A DNA stretch of 64,000 bases from JABWCI01 sp964415565. GTDB taxonomy: Bacteria; Patescibacteriota; Gracilibacteria; BD1-5; UBA6164. The position numbers were made by a program, and so were the translations under genes. The notes under the pieces were generated by a model, which was not told the DNA's origin, did no database searches, and saw only the letters and a program-made list of their open reading frames with translations. The stretch is from assembly GCA_964415565.1 (NCBI GenBank), contig CAYQAV010000131.1, forward strand, positions 1-64,000, in the 5' to 3' direction. This document shows, in pieces, positions 1 to 11,488 of the stretch (position 1 is the first letter of the stretch; every line of letters begins with the position of its first letter).

Positions 1-1857
1 TGCATATATTTTTATTTCATCGCTTAGTTTTAATACTTTTGGTAGAAATATTGTTTTAGTTAAAGTTTTATTTTCTCAAGCTGAATTTATCAGTTCAACT
101 TTAACTGTTTGTTCTCAATAGTTTACAAATATATGCTTTACTTCACTAGCTTTCTCACTATTTTCAATATCTCATGTTTTTGTATATATTTGCTCTCAAA
201 TAGTCCAAATATATTTTTCTATATATCATGCTCAAGCGGCAGTCTCTAGATTAGTTACATTTAAAGTTGCTTCTAAATCATTAACTATTCATCTTTTAAA
301 AATGATATCTCAATCTATATTTATTTTATCTTCTCATTTAATAATAAAAATTTTATCAAATGAATCATTTATAGTAGAATTAGTCTTTTTTATATACATT
401 CATACTATTGTATCTTCAAAAATAGGTTTTCATACTATATATTCACTTCACTTCCATACAGGTTCTTCCAAATTATCCATAAAATACCATTCTATTTTAC
501 CTAATTCTTCTAGACTTTTTGCATCAAATGTAGCAAGTTTTCATCAACTATTTAACTTTTTTTCTGTTATATTAACAACATAAGTTATATTTATATATGG
601 CATTGTTTCTACTGTTTTTTTAATTTCTTTTCATTGAGAATCAATTCAATTAATAGTTAATTTTATATCAGTAGGTCAGATCTTATCAAATGTTTTTATT
701 AAGCTAGGTAATACTGTTTCTTGCTTATCTTCTTCTCAAAAATCCCATGAAAAGTTTTTAATAGTTATTCAGTTTTTAATTTCAGCCTGTGCTAAATATG
801 TTAAATCAAACTTTAATTCTATAGGTCAAATTAGATTTTTTGTATCGCTTAATAATGCTGATTCTTTTGTAAAATTTTCATTTGTTAATTTTGCATTATC
901 ATAAATTTGAATTTCTCAAAATGACATTTCTTGCCAGTTTGGTAGATTTATTATTTTTTGATCAATTATCATCCATGCAGTTGCCGTAGAAAATGTAATT
1001 ATTAATAATATAATTGATAATATAGCAAATTTTATTTTTTTCTTTTTAAATTCTTTTTTTGTAAGAAAAAATTTAAACAAAAATATAATTAAAAAAATAG
1101 TTTCAGATAATAATATTGTAGAAAAAATGATTGTTATCAATTGAGAAATAAATGCATTTATTTCATTTAGATTTATTCATAACCCCGCAAAAAATCTTAC
1201 ATCATCTACAGTTTTTGCATTTAGTACTACGAATCATAAAAAACTTCATCAAACTATAAGTCAAATTACTGTAATTATTAGTAAAAATGAGAATATTTGA
1301 CCAGTACTCATTTTTTTACTTACTTTTTTTTGTTCTAGCTTTGTAACAATTTTTGATTTTATAAATAATTTTTCTCAAAAAGTACTAGGTACTACTTTAC
1401 TAATTAATTGAAAATTTTTATCATCAAAACTAACTCATCAATTTCATTCTTGATTTTTACTTGTATCTTCTAAATTTAATTTAGTTATTGATTTAGTTTT
1501 TAATACTATATTTGAATAAATAGGATATTTGATATGTTTAGTATCTACAATTACATTATTTTTTCTAAATTCTATTTTTACCATATTTTCATTTGGCTCA
1601 AAAGTAACAAAATCATAATTTTGTTCATCAAGTAAAAATAAAATATCTTTTAAGGAAGCAATATTTATATCAAAAATATTACTTTTTTTATTTTTTATCT
1701 CTTCTTTTTTTTCTGGTTCATCAGGTAAATCGAACATTGATACCAAATCTTGGTTATCAATTAATTTTTCATTTTCTGATATATCAGAACTGTTTTGGCT
1801 TAAATCAGACAATATATCATTTTCTAGATTATCATTATTTTCTTTAGGCGATACCAT
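1..1857 (-). CDS. Membrane protein with PKD-like extracellular domains (partial)
   Basis: The gene starts at 1857 and runs off the left edge of the window, giving 619 codons with no TAA or TAG and about 30 TGA codons read as Gly. The first ~140 residues are acidic, Asn/Asp/Glu-rich and probably cytoplasmic. Three hydrophobic segments follow, around residues 185-215, 240-268 and 278-302. The rest looks extracellular and beta-rich. It contains PKD-like stretches, such as a W-D-F-G motif followed by an I-K-L-T-I strand pattern. This suggests a surface or adhesion protein, but the family is unknown to me. The C-terminus is missing, so the full domain count cannot be given. Confidence 0.75.
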
Positions 1858-1930
1858 TTTTATTTATTTATAAATTATTTATATTATATTATCATAAAAT
1901 CAACAATTATCATATAAATATATATTGACA

Positions 1931-1963
1931 AAAAAAAAAGTCATTTTTTTATAATGACTTTTT
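1931..1963 (-). terminator. Rho-independent terminator of the 49-residue ORF
   Basis: A ten-base stem (AAAAAGTCAT at 1935-1944 with ATGACTTTTT at 1954-1963) is followed on the minus strand by a run of T. It lies directly at the stop codon of the small minus-strand ORF. Confidence 0.7.
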
Positions 1964-2113
1964 TTATAATCCAGCAGCGGCTTGGTTTAAATTACTTGCA
2001 ACAACAGCAGCAGCAGTTAAGAAAATTAACATATATGTACCTGAGTGAAAACTTGTATTTTTTTCATCCCATGCTTTAATTGCTGCAAAAATATTTTTTA
2101 TTTTTGTTTTCAT
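1964..2113 (-). CDS. Small single-pass membrane protein, 49 aa
   Basis: The start is ATG at 2113 and the stop is TAA at 1964. The N-terminus is basic and Lys-rich, and one hydrophobic segment spans about residues 26-42 (YMLIFLTAAAVVA), followed by a short Asn/Gln/Ala tail. There is no TGA codon, which may be chance at this length. A terminator sits immediately downstream, which supports a real transcription unit between the PKD-like gene and secA. I do not recognise a family. Confidence 0.55.
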   Translation of the reverse strand: MKTKIKNIFAAIKAWDEKNTSFHSGTYMLIFLTAAAVVASNLNQAAAGL

Positions 2114-2177
2114 ATTTTCTATGATTAATATTAATGTAATAAAATTGTAACATAAAAAAAATAAAAAAACAAAAAAA

Positions 2178-2201
2178 TGAAAAGATTTTTTCTCTTTTCA
2201 T
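2178..2201 (-). terminator. secA terminator
   Basis: ATGAAAAGA (2178-2186) pairs with TCTTTTCAT (2193-2201). On the minus strand the hairpin is followed by a T-rich tract just beyond the secA stop codon. Confidence 0.7.
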
Positions 2202-2203
2202 TT

Positions 2204-4801
2204 TTATACTCTAATTTTTTTAATATTTCCATTGTTTATTTTATTAAATAATGGATTTATTTTTTCTTTAATTTTAGTAGTTTCATCTAAATTTACTTCA
2301 TTTAATTCAAAATTTTCTTTAGATAAATCTATTTGCTCAACTTGTTCTATTTTTTTGATAGAAAATATAGCTTTTACAACTTTATATTCGATTTCGTTTA
2401 TTAAATCTCTAAATTTGTAATATGCTTTTTCTTTATAAACAGTTAAAGGATTTTTTCCGCTATATCATTCAAAAGCAACTTCTTCTCTAAGTTTACTCAT
2501 TGCATCAATATGTCTCATCCAAAGTTCATCAATAGAACTTAAAACTATCCTTCTTTCTAAATTTAAATATTCATTTTCTGAAGCTGCATCTCTTTTTAAA
2601 CTTTCAAATTCTTCAAAAGCTATATTAGAAATATATTTTGATAATTCTTCAGGATTAGAAATTCAAGATATATCATCAATTTCTATCTTGTCATTTAGAG
2701 CATCAATTCATAAAAATTCATTTACTTTTTTTATTATTTTATTGTTTGATGATTTACTAATATTTTCATTTTTTGAAAACTCAGCAGTAACTAGAGTAGA
2801 AATTTGATTTTCAATCGTATTTCTTATATCCTCATGAATATTTTCACTATCAAGAATTTTATTTCTTCTAGAGTAAATTATATTTCTATGTTTATTTATA
2901 ACATCATCGTATTCTAAAATATGTTTTCTTACATCAAAGTTATGTCATTCTACTTGTTTTTGAACTCAAGTAACTCTTTTTGTAAGCATTCCACTTTGAG
3001 CTAAAGGTTCGTCATCTGGAAGGGAAGCAAACATTGGTGAATTAAATACTGAAAATAATTTATCTCAACCAAAAATTCTCATGATATCATCATTTGGTGA
3101 AATTAAAAATTGAGTAATTCAAGGATCTCATTGTCTACCAGCTCTTCATCTTAATTGGTTATCAATTCTTCTTGTTTCATGTTTTTCAGTACCAAGAATT
3201 ATTAATCAACCTAAATCAGCAACTCATTCTCATAATTTTATATCTGTACCTCTTCAAGCCATATTTGTAGCAATTGTTATTGCTGATTTTTGACCAGCAT
3301 TAGCTACTATTTCAGCTTCTCTTTCATGATATTTAGCATTTAAAACATTGTGTTTTATACCTTCTGCTTTTAATCTTTCACTTAGATATTCACTTTTTTC
3401 AACTGAAACTGTACCAACAAGGATTGGTTGTCCAGTTGCATTCATTTCTTTTATAAGTCTAACTACATAATCAAATTTACCTTTTTCATTTTTGAAAAGT
3501 AAATCTGGTCTATCTTCTCTAGCTATTGGTTTATTTGTAGGGATTACAAGTGTATCAAGTCAGTATACTTTGTAAAATTCTTCAGCTTCTGTAACTGCAG
3601 TACCAGTCATACCAGCCAATTTCCAATACATTCTAAAATAATTTTGAAATGTTATTGAAGCCAATGTTTTACTTTCTTGTTTTATTTCTACATTTTCTTT
3701 TGCTTCTATTGCTTGGTGAAGTCATTCAGAGTATCTTCTACCTGCTAAAACCCTACCTGTATGTTCATCAACTATTTGAACTTCTCAGTTTAAAACTAAA
3801 TAATCTTTATCTTTATGATAAACTGCCATAGCTTTAAGTGCATTTTCTACATGATGAATATCATTATAATGATTTGAAACATATATATTATCTATTCTTA
3901 ATAATTCTTCTATTTTTTTAATTCAATCTTCAGTTAGAGTAGCTGTTTTTTGTTTTTCGTCTATCTTGTAATGAATACCATTTTGTAAATGTTTTATAAG
4001 TGCAGCAAATTGCATATATTTGCTAGTTGGTTCATTGTCAGGCATAGAAATAATAAGTGGAGTTCTAGCTTCATCAATAAGGATAGAATCAACTTCATCT
4101 ATAATAGCAAAAAATAATTTACTTTGAGCTTTTTCATCTTTTGAAATAACCATATTATCTCTAAGATAATCAAAACCTAATTCATTGTTTGTAGCATAAA
4201 CTATATCACAAGAATAAGCAGCCTTTTTATCAAATTTATTTTGAGAATTTACAACAACTCAAGTTGTTAATCAAAGTGTACCATATAAGATCCCCATTTC
4301 TCCACTATCTCTAGCAGCTAGGTAATCATTTACAGTAACAATATGAACACTATTTCAAGTAAGTGCATTTAAGTAAGCAGGAAGAGTAGCAACTAATGTT
4401 TTTCATTCTCAAGTTTTCATCTCACTTATATTTCATTCGTGAATTGCTAAACCTCAGATAAGTTGAACATTATAAGGAATCATATTCCAAGTTACACTTC
4501 TACCATCTTTTAATTCAAAAGTTTTACCATTTATAAGTTTTGCAGCAGTTTTTACCAACGCAAAAGCTTCACATTTTATAGTATTTAATATTTCTTTTAT
4601 TTTTTTTGTATCTTCTAAATCTCTAAAATTTAGTCATTCAAACAATTTTTTAAACTCTGCAGTTTTATTTTGTATATCTTCTAAAGTGAATTTTTCTTGA
4701 GCTTTTTCAAATTCTTTTATTTTTTCTACAAGGCGAGAAATTTCTTTTACTTTCTTTTCACTAGGGTCTCCAAATATGGCTTTAATAATGCTTTCTATCA
4801 T
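2204..4801 (-). CDS. secA: Preprotein translocase ATPase SecA, 865 aa
   Basis: SecA is the ATP-driven motor that pushes preproteins through the SecYEG channel at the cytoplasmic membrane. The Walker A motif (TGEGKT) is at about residues 130-135 and the DEVD Walker B at 235-238. These are followed by IDEARTPLI, the second nucleotide-binding fold with TNMAGRGTDI, and the QLRGRAGRQGD arginine-finger motif. The scaffold and wing domains follow. The protein stops shortly after the helical scaffold and lacks the C-terminal Cys/His zinc tail seen in many SecAs. Many conserved glycines are TGA codons. It appears to be monocistronic, with its own terminator. The identification is secure. Confidence 0.97.
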
Positions 4802-4929
4802 TTTTCGTGTGATTTTATAATTAAACCTTGAGATTATAATAAAAAAAAGATATAAATCAAAAATAGTTTTTGCTTTTTTGAAAAGTATTTATATACTAGT
4901 TATATACTTATTTTTAATATAATGTAAAT

Positions 4930-5340
4930 ATGAGAAAAATAATTGTTTTATTAATAATGTTAACATTTGTTTTATCAAGTTGTTCAATAGATTGGAATGA
5001 TGAAAAAGATAAGAAAATTACTGAATTGGAAAATAAAGTCGAAGAAATAATAAAAGAAAAAGAAAGTGATTTATTTAATAAAAAACAAGAGTGTAAAAAA
5101 TATCAAGATACTGCATTTTTATTTCTTAAAGAATGAGACGAAATTGACTCAATATTTTATAGTAAAAAATTAAATTCTTGTTTATTTTCATTTATAACAT
5201 ATGAAACAGTATCATTAGAAGGTTTTGATAGAGATTATCCAATACATGTTATAAGAGATATATTTACACTTGAATATATTTTTAGAGAAACTGATTATCC
5301 ACTATGGCAAGAAAAAATAAAAGAACTTAAATGAGAATAG
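4930..5340 (+). CDS. Small lipoprotein, 136 aa
   Basis: A lipoprotein signal peptide ends in the lipobox L-S-S-C at about residues 15-18. A charged, probably coiled-coil region (residues 25-50, Lys/Glu-rich) and a mixed C-terminal domain follow. Two in-frame TGA codons are read as Gly, and the stop is TAG. A TATAAT-like box lies just upstream, about 10 bases before the start. The next gene begins one base after the stop, so the two are probably co-transcribed. No family is recognised. Confidence 0.7.
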
Positions 5341-5341
5341 T

Positions 5342-6286
5342 ATGAATAAGTATATAATTGAACAAGAAATAGATTCTTTATTAAAAAATCATTATTTTGA
5401 ATGACAAAAATCTATAACATCATTTGAATTTGAATGAATAACTTTTTCTGAAAAAAATTATTCATTTTGAGAGTGAGCATTTTGAAACAAGTGGATAATA
5501 AATTGTGAGCTAGAATGAGAAAATTATAAAGATGTTTTAAAAAATTATTTTGATAAAATTAGTAGAATAATTACAAAAATTTCTTTTATATGACAAGCAT
5601 ATATAAATTATAACTATTGAAGTTTATTAGTAAAAAAATGAGATATTTGATTATTTTTTTATAGATATAATGACGAGCCTGTATGACTAAATTTTTGAAA
5701 AAATAAGCAAGATATACTTTTAGATATGTATTATAATAAAGATATTCCTCAAGAATTTTTTAGCTATTGGTATGATTTAATAAATACAACTTCATATACA
5801 TGAAAAATTTTATTATTATGTTGTTCTATAGAATCTTTATTGCCTAAAAAACATAAATGAAAAATATTAAATAAAGAACAATCTGAACATAATAAAGAAG
5901 TTAACAAATTAAGAAAAAAAATAATTTGAAATGATTTAGATAATGATTTATTTTGAAGAGATGATAAATGATTAAGACATAGAATTATTCATTGAGAATA
6001 TTTTTCACCAGAAGACTTTAAAAAAAATTATGTTGTTGAAATTCATAATAGAATTATTGATTATTTTAATAAAGAAATAATTAATATAGATGAAAAAATA
6101 CCATTATGAATTATTGATCCTCAAAGAAATTTGTTTATTAATTATAAGAGTCAATGATGTTATTTAAAATGAAGTAAAAAATTTAAACTTAATATTGTAA
6201 ATTTATTAGATAATATAAAACAAGATAGAATTTTAAAATTTAAGGAAGATACATATAAAATAGTTTCTAATGTAGATAATTTTTAA
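5342..6286 (+). CDS. HEPN (Apea-like) domain protein, 314 aa
   Basis: The gene is rich in TGA-Gly codons (about 25), so it cannot be seen with the standard code. The C-terminal third carries R-H-R-I-I-H-G at about residues 213-219, matching the RxxxxH motif of HEPN domains. It is preceded by the C-C-S-I-E-S-L-L type helix typical of Apea-like HEPN proteins. The N-terminal ~170 residues are aromatic-rich and not recognised. HEPN proteins are often RNases in toxin or defence systems, but no clear antitoxin partner is adjacent: neighbours are a lipoprotein gene and ruvA. The function is therefore inferred only at fold level. Confidence 0.6.
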
Positions 6287-6296
6287 CAAAAACACT

Positions 6297-6887
6297 ATGA
6301 TTTCATATATAACTTGAAAAATAATTGATTTAGATTTCACTAATATGACTATTTTAACAAATAGTTGAGTAGGGTATGAAGTACTTATAAATGAACTTAC
6401 ATATTCAAAACTTGCTACTTTAGAAGAAGTAGAATTATTTATTTATCACTATAAAACAGAAAATAGTGAAAACCTTTTTTGATTTATAGAAAAAGAAGAA
6501 AAAAAAGTTTTTGGAGAGCTTATAAAAATCTCTTGAATAGGTTGAAAAGTAGCTATGCAGATACTATCTCTTTGAATTGAAAGACTTATTATGTCTATAA
6601 AATGAGAAGACAATAAAACTATAGAAAGTATAAAATGAGTAGGTAAAAAAATGGCTGAAAAAATAATTCTAGAATTAAAAGATAAAGAATTTGCTATAGA
6701 TTTCAGAAAAACTGAAAATGTATTAAAAGCAAACAATATAGATTCATCACTTCATAGCTCTATTAAATCAACTCTTACCGCTATGTGATATAATCCAAAA
6801 GATATAGATAATATACTCTTTAATCTACCAGAAGGAATAAATGAAACAAAAGATATAATTCCATATGTTATTAAAAGTTTGAGTTAA
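6297..6887 (+). CDS. ruvA: Holliday junction branch-migration protein RuvA, 196 aa
   Basis: RuvA binds four-way junctions and loads the RuvB helicase. The N-terminal OB fold begins MISYITG. Two helix-hairpin-helix motifs are visible: ISGIGGKVAMQIL at about 78-90 and SIKGVGKKMAEKIILEL at about 111-127. A C-terminal UBA-like domain follows. Several of the HhH glycines are TGA codons. The length matches the family (about 190-210). It starts 10 bases after the HEPN gene. ruvB and ruvC are not in the window. Confidence 0.95.
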
Positions 6888-7072
6888 TAAAAATCTAAAA
6901 AACTAACATCTGATAAAAAATAATCTTTTTTGTTAATTTCTTATCAAAAATTTTTCTCTTTACAAAGGCATAAGTAAAAATTTTTTCAAAAAAATTACCT
7001 AAAAAATCTTGATTTTTATATCTACGAAGTAGTTTTTTAGATTTTCTTTAAAATATTTTTTAAAAGAAAATT

Positions 7073-8119
7073 ATGAATTTAGAAGTAGTTTTAATACTCG
7101 TTGTTTTTGTATTGCTTGCAGTGATTTTTTATCTTTTTTCTAAATTGTGAAACAAATCTAATTCAAATGATAGTTTTAGATTACTTCAAGATCAAATTCT
7201 AGCACTTAACAAAAGTCTTGATTTTAAATTGTCAGAATCAAATAGAAATACTATGAGACAGTGAGAAATAAATACTAGTATTTCAAAAGAGGCATCACAA
7301 AAAATAGAGGAAATAACAAAAAAATTATCAAGTTTAGAAGAAACAAATAAACAAATAAAAGATATTTGAAGTCAATTAGAATGACTTGAATCTATACTTA
7401 AAAATCCAAAACAAAGAGGTATTTTGTGAGAATATTTTTTAGAAAATGTTTTAAAAAATATACTTCCTCCAGATAATTTTGAGTTGCAATATAGCTTTGC
7501 AAATGGTGAAATAGTAGATTGAGTTATATTCGTAAAAGAAAAGATTATTCCTATAGATTCTAAATTTTCGCTTGAAAATTATAATAGGGTATTAAGTGAA
7601 GATAATCTAGTGCAAAAAGAAATCTATATAAAAGATTTCAAAAATGATTTAAAGAAAAGAATCGATGAAACAAGTAAATATATAAGACCTAGTGAGGGGA
7701 CTATGGATTTTGCTTTTATGTTTATTCCAAGTGAATGAATTTATTATGATTTACTTGTAAATAAAATCTGAACTTTGAAATCAAATACCGTTGATTTAAT
7801 AGAATATGCTTTTAAAGAAAAAAAAGTAATTATAGTAAGTCCAACTAGTTTTTATGCATATTTACAAACAGTTATGCAATGACTTAGAGCTCTACAAATA
7901 GAAGAAAAAGCACAAGATATTAAGAAACATGTTGAGAAATTATCTAAGCATCTTGATGCTTATGAAGAGTACTTAGAAAAGCTATGAAATAGTTTGTGAA
8001 CAAGTATAAATCATTATAATAATGCATATAAAAAATTTAATCTAATTGAAAAAGATGTTATTAAAATAACAGGTGAAGAACAAGAGAGTAACATAATACA
8101 ATTAAATTGACCAGAATAA
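7073..8119 (+). CDS. rmuC: DNA recombination protein RmuC, 348 aa
   Basis: An N-terminal transmembrane helix (residues 4-22) is followed by a coiled coil (about 35-100). The RmuC core follows, with KNPKQRGILGEYFLENVL and PIDSKFSLENY. It continues with MDFAFMFIPSEGIYYDLL and the SPTSFYAYLQTVMQGLRAL block. RmuC proteins are predicted nucleases that limit DNA rearrangements at inverted repeats. Glycine positions in the conserved blocks are TGA. The gene follows ruvA after 185 bases and ends at a clear terminator. Confidence 0.92.
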
Positions 8120-8121
8120 AA

Positions 8122-8153
8122 TAAAAAGCCTTTAGTATAGACTAAAAGCTTTT
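8122..8153 (+). terminator. rmuC terminator
   Basis: An AAAAAGC-CTTTAGT arm pairs with ACTAAAAG-CTTTTT with one bulged base, followed by T-rich sequence, directly after the rmuC stop codon. Confidence 0.7.
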
Positions 8154-8368
8154 TATTTTATAAAAATATTATGTGATATAAAAATACAATATTGCTTATT
8201 TTTATTTTTATTGTTTTGTTAAATATTAAAAATAAAAAAATGACTATTAATAGAGTATTAATTATTGTTTTTAACATTGTGTAAAAAAGTTTTAACAAGG
8301 TTGTTCTAAAATTGTTAGCAAAAATTAGAAAAATAGTTAAATTTCTCTAAGACACTTTATTTTTTTAT

Positions 8369-10990
8369 ATGTTTGATATGGGTATTAAAGTTATTAAAAC
8401 AAGAGATTGAGATTTGTTACACTTCGATAGAAGTAGAATAGAGAGAGTTATAGAAAAAGCAGCCGAAAGTGTATGAGAAAAAAACCTAGATTTTGTAGAT
8501 TTTATAACTGATAATGTAATTCAAGCATTAGAGTTAAAATTAGAAAAATTTGATAAATCTCAGTTTATAACTGTTGAAATGATTCAAGACCAAGTAGAAA
8601 GAGAATTAATGGAATCTTGATATTTTCAAGTAATGAAACATTTTATTATCTACAGAAGTAAAAGAGCCGAAGCAAGAGAAAAAGCAAAAGAAAAAGTAGA
8701 AAAAAAATTATCTGAAAATACATTTAAAATTATTAAAACTACTTGAAAAAAAGAAAGTTTTGATATGGATAAAATAGAAAAAACTTATAAAATCGTAAGT
8801 TATTGATTAGCTAGAAAATGTAGATTTGAAGAAATAAGTGATAGTTTTAGAAAATATATCGTTGAATGAATGAAAACAAACGATATAACTAAGATGCTTA
8901 TTAAATCAGCTATAGATTTGATTTCTATTGAAAATACTTCTTGGCAATTTATTGCTTGAAGATTGGCTTTAATTGATTTGTATAAAGAAGCTTCAAACAA
9001 TAGAAAAATGGATATCAAAAAAATATATGAAGCAAAACATTATGCTGAATTATTTGATGAATATGTAAAATTATGATTATATTCTAAAAATTTCTATAAT
9101 TATTATACAAAAGAAGATATTTTAGAAGCAGGTAAATACTTGAAAAAAGATTATGATTTTGAATACAATTATACAACTATTTTGATGTATAAAAAAAGAT
9201 ATCTTTTAAATCCAAATAAGAAAATAAAAGAATTACCTCAAGAAATGTATATGAGTATTGCTCTATTTTTAGCTATGCCTGAACCAAAGGAAAATAGATT
9301 AAAAATTGCAAAAAAGATATATGATTATTGTGCTACTGGTAAAATTTCTCTACCAACTCCAACTCTATTAAATGCTAGAACAAATTTTCATCAATTATCT
9401 AGTTGTTTTAAATTTAATGTTGAAGATGATTTAAGAGCAATTTATCATTCTATTGAAAATATGGCACAAGTTTCTAAATTTTGAGGATGAATTTGAGTTT
9501 ATCTTTGAAATATTAGAAGTAGAGGGGCAAATATTAGATGAGTAAAAGGTGCTGCAGGTTGAGTTAATCCTTGGATTAAAGTTATAAATGATACTGCAGT
9601 TGCAGTAAATCAATTGTGAGCTAGAGCTTGAGCAATAAGTGTAACTTTAGATGTTTTTCATAGAGATATATATAGTTTTCTTGATATTCAAACTGAAACT
9701 TGAGATATAAGAAATAAAAGTTTTGATGTATTTCCAGCGGTTTCATTTCCAGATTTATTTATGGAAAGAGTAGCAAATGATGAAAATTGGACACTTTTTG
9801 ATCCAAAAGAAGTAACTGATTTTACAGGTAAAAAATTACAAGATCACTTTTGAGCTGAATTTGAAGTTTTTTATTCTGAGTGTGAAAAAAATGAAAAATT
9901 AGAATTAAAAGAAGTTATTTCTGCAAGAGATTTGTTTAAAAAATTTTTAAAAGCAACTGTTGAAACTGGTATGCCTTATGCATTTTTTAGAGATACAGTA
10001 AATAAAGCAAATCCAAATAAACATGCTTGAAATATATATTCAACTCAACTTTGTGTTGAAATATGTCAAAATACAAGTCCTTCTAAATTTATAGAAGAAA
10101 CAATTGAAGATGGAAAAATAATTATAAAATACGAGCCAGGAGATAGCGTAGTTTGTAACCTAGCATCAATAAATGTTGCAAAAGTTAATACTCCTGACGA
10201 TATCAAAAAAGTACTTCCAGTTGCTATGAGATTACTTGATAATGTAATTGATTTAAATTTCTATCCTATAAAAGAAGCTGAAAAAACTGCAAAAAAATAT
10301 AGATCTGTTTGACTTGGATTTTTATGACTTGCTGAATATTTAGCTGTAAATAAATTGGCATACGATAGTAAAGAAGCAAGAACAGTTGTTGATGAATTAT
10401 TTGAAAAATATGCATATCAAACTCTTAAATCTTCAAATGAATTAGCAACAGAAAGAGGAACTTATGAAGTTTATAAATGAAGTGAATGGTCTAAATGAAT
10501 ATTATTTCAAAAAGATGCTAATTGGTTTAGAAATAATTCAAAAATGAGTGCTGACTGGTTAGAATTAATAGAAAATATTAAAAAAACTTGAGTAAGATTT
10601 GCTTATCACTTAGCTCCAGCACCAAATACTTCTACTGCTTTAGTAGTTGGTACAACAGCTTCAATTTTACCTATTTATAAAAAATATTTTGTTGAAACAA
10701 ATGCAATTGCACCAAGTGTAAATGTGGCACCAAACTTAGATGAAGAAAATTTTTGGTATTACAAAGAATATGTAAATATGAATATGAATGATGTAATTGA
10801 TATGGTTTCAGTTATATATAAATGGATAGATCAATCAATCTCATTTGAATGGATGATAAACCCTGCAAATGTTTCTCCAAAAGAGCTTTATGAATACTAT
10901 TTTAAAGCACATAGAGAATGAATTAAAACAGTTTATTATGTTAGATCTATGAGTCTTGAAGTAAAAGAATGTGTAAGTTGTAGTTGATAA
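8369..10990 (+). CDS. nrdA: Class I ribonucleotide reductase large subunit, 873 aa
   Basis: This subunit reduces ribonucleoside diphosphates with the radical supplied by NrdB (encoded at 18.8 kb). Two tandem ATP-cone domains are visible, at about residues 4-95 and 110-200, implying allosteric dATP/ATP control. The catalytic barrel has S-S-C-F (Cys about 346), Q-L-C-V-E-I (Cys about 562, the radical-site loop) and the PAPNTSTALVVGTTASILP substrate loop. The C-terminal redox pair is C-V-S-C. Escherichia coli NrdA has Asn at the position two before the radical Cys; here it is Gln. The upstream 250 bases hold a weak stem (8289-8313) but no convincing NrdR box. The stop is TAA. Confidence 0.96.
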
Positions 10991-11031
10991 TAAAAATAGA
11001 TATTTTATTTTTATTTTTAAATATATATATT

Positions 11032-11343
11032 ATGGAAAAATCTATAGAATTAAAAGAAAAAATACAACAAATCTATCAATTTGATTTATCTTCATGAAGT
11101 AGATTAGAGGATTATTTGTGAAATACTTTTTATGTATTATCACAGAGAGAATTTTTATTATGATGATGAAAAATTTCTATAGAAGATATTTTAATATTAG
11201 AGAATGAATATAAAAAAATAGTAGAAATAATTTTAAATTCACCAATTCAAAATTTAGTTGATAAATTAAATTCTAACAAACCATCTGAAAATTGAACAAA
11301 TCCAAATATAGAATCAATAAAAATAGCATTTTGAATTAATTAA
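11032..11343 (+). CDS. Hypothetical protein between nrdA and nrdD, 103 aa
   Basis: The ORF starts 41 bases after nrdA and ends before a large hairpin, so it is probably the last gene of the nrdA transcript. It is charged, contains a G-G-G stretch encoded by three consecutive TGA codons, and has no signal peptide or membrane segment. I do not recognise it. Its position suggests a link to nucleotide reduction, but that is only inference. Confidence 0.6.
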
Positions 11344-11413
11344 TACTATATGTTGTAAAGTATATGATATAAATATAAAAATAGTCAATTCAAAATATAT
11401 AAAAATTCTTTTA

Positions 11414-11466
11414 AAAAACTACATATTGTATATAGTTAAATTAACTATATACAATATGTAGTTTTT
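11414..11466 (+). terminator. Very long perfect inverted repeat, probable bidirectional terminator
   Basis: Positions 11414-11439 and 11441-11466 are exact reverse complements around a single base at 11440, giving a 26-bp perfect palindrome. It is followed by GTTTTT on the plus strand. It separates the nrdA unit from nrdD. Most terminators in the window have stems of 7-15 bp, so this one is exceptional. Confidence 0.7.
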
Positions 11467-11488
11467 GTTTTTCTAAATTTATTTTAAT

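Noticed and set aside
1964..2113. 49-residue ORF as another standard-code import
   Set aside because: It lacks TGA, but is too short for that to mean anything. It has no strong Shine-Dalgarno and ends in TAA.
8120..8368. NrdR boxes or a riboswitch upstream of nrdA
   Set aside because: Only weak A+T palindromes and one short stem (8289-8313) are visible, with no correctly spaced pair and no recognisable riboswitch core.
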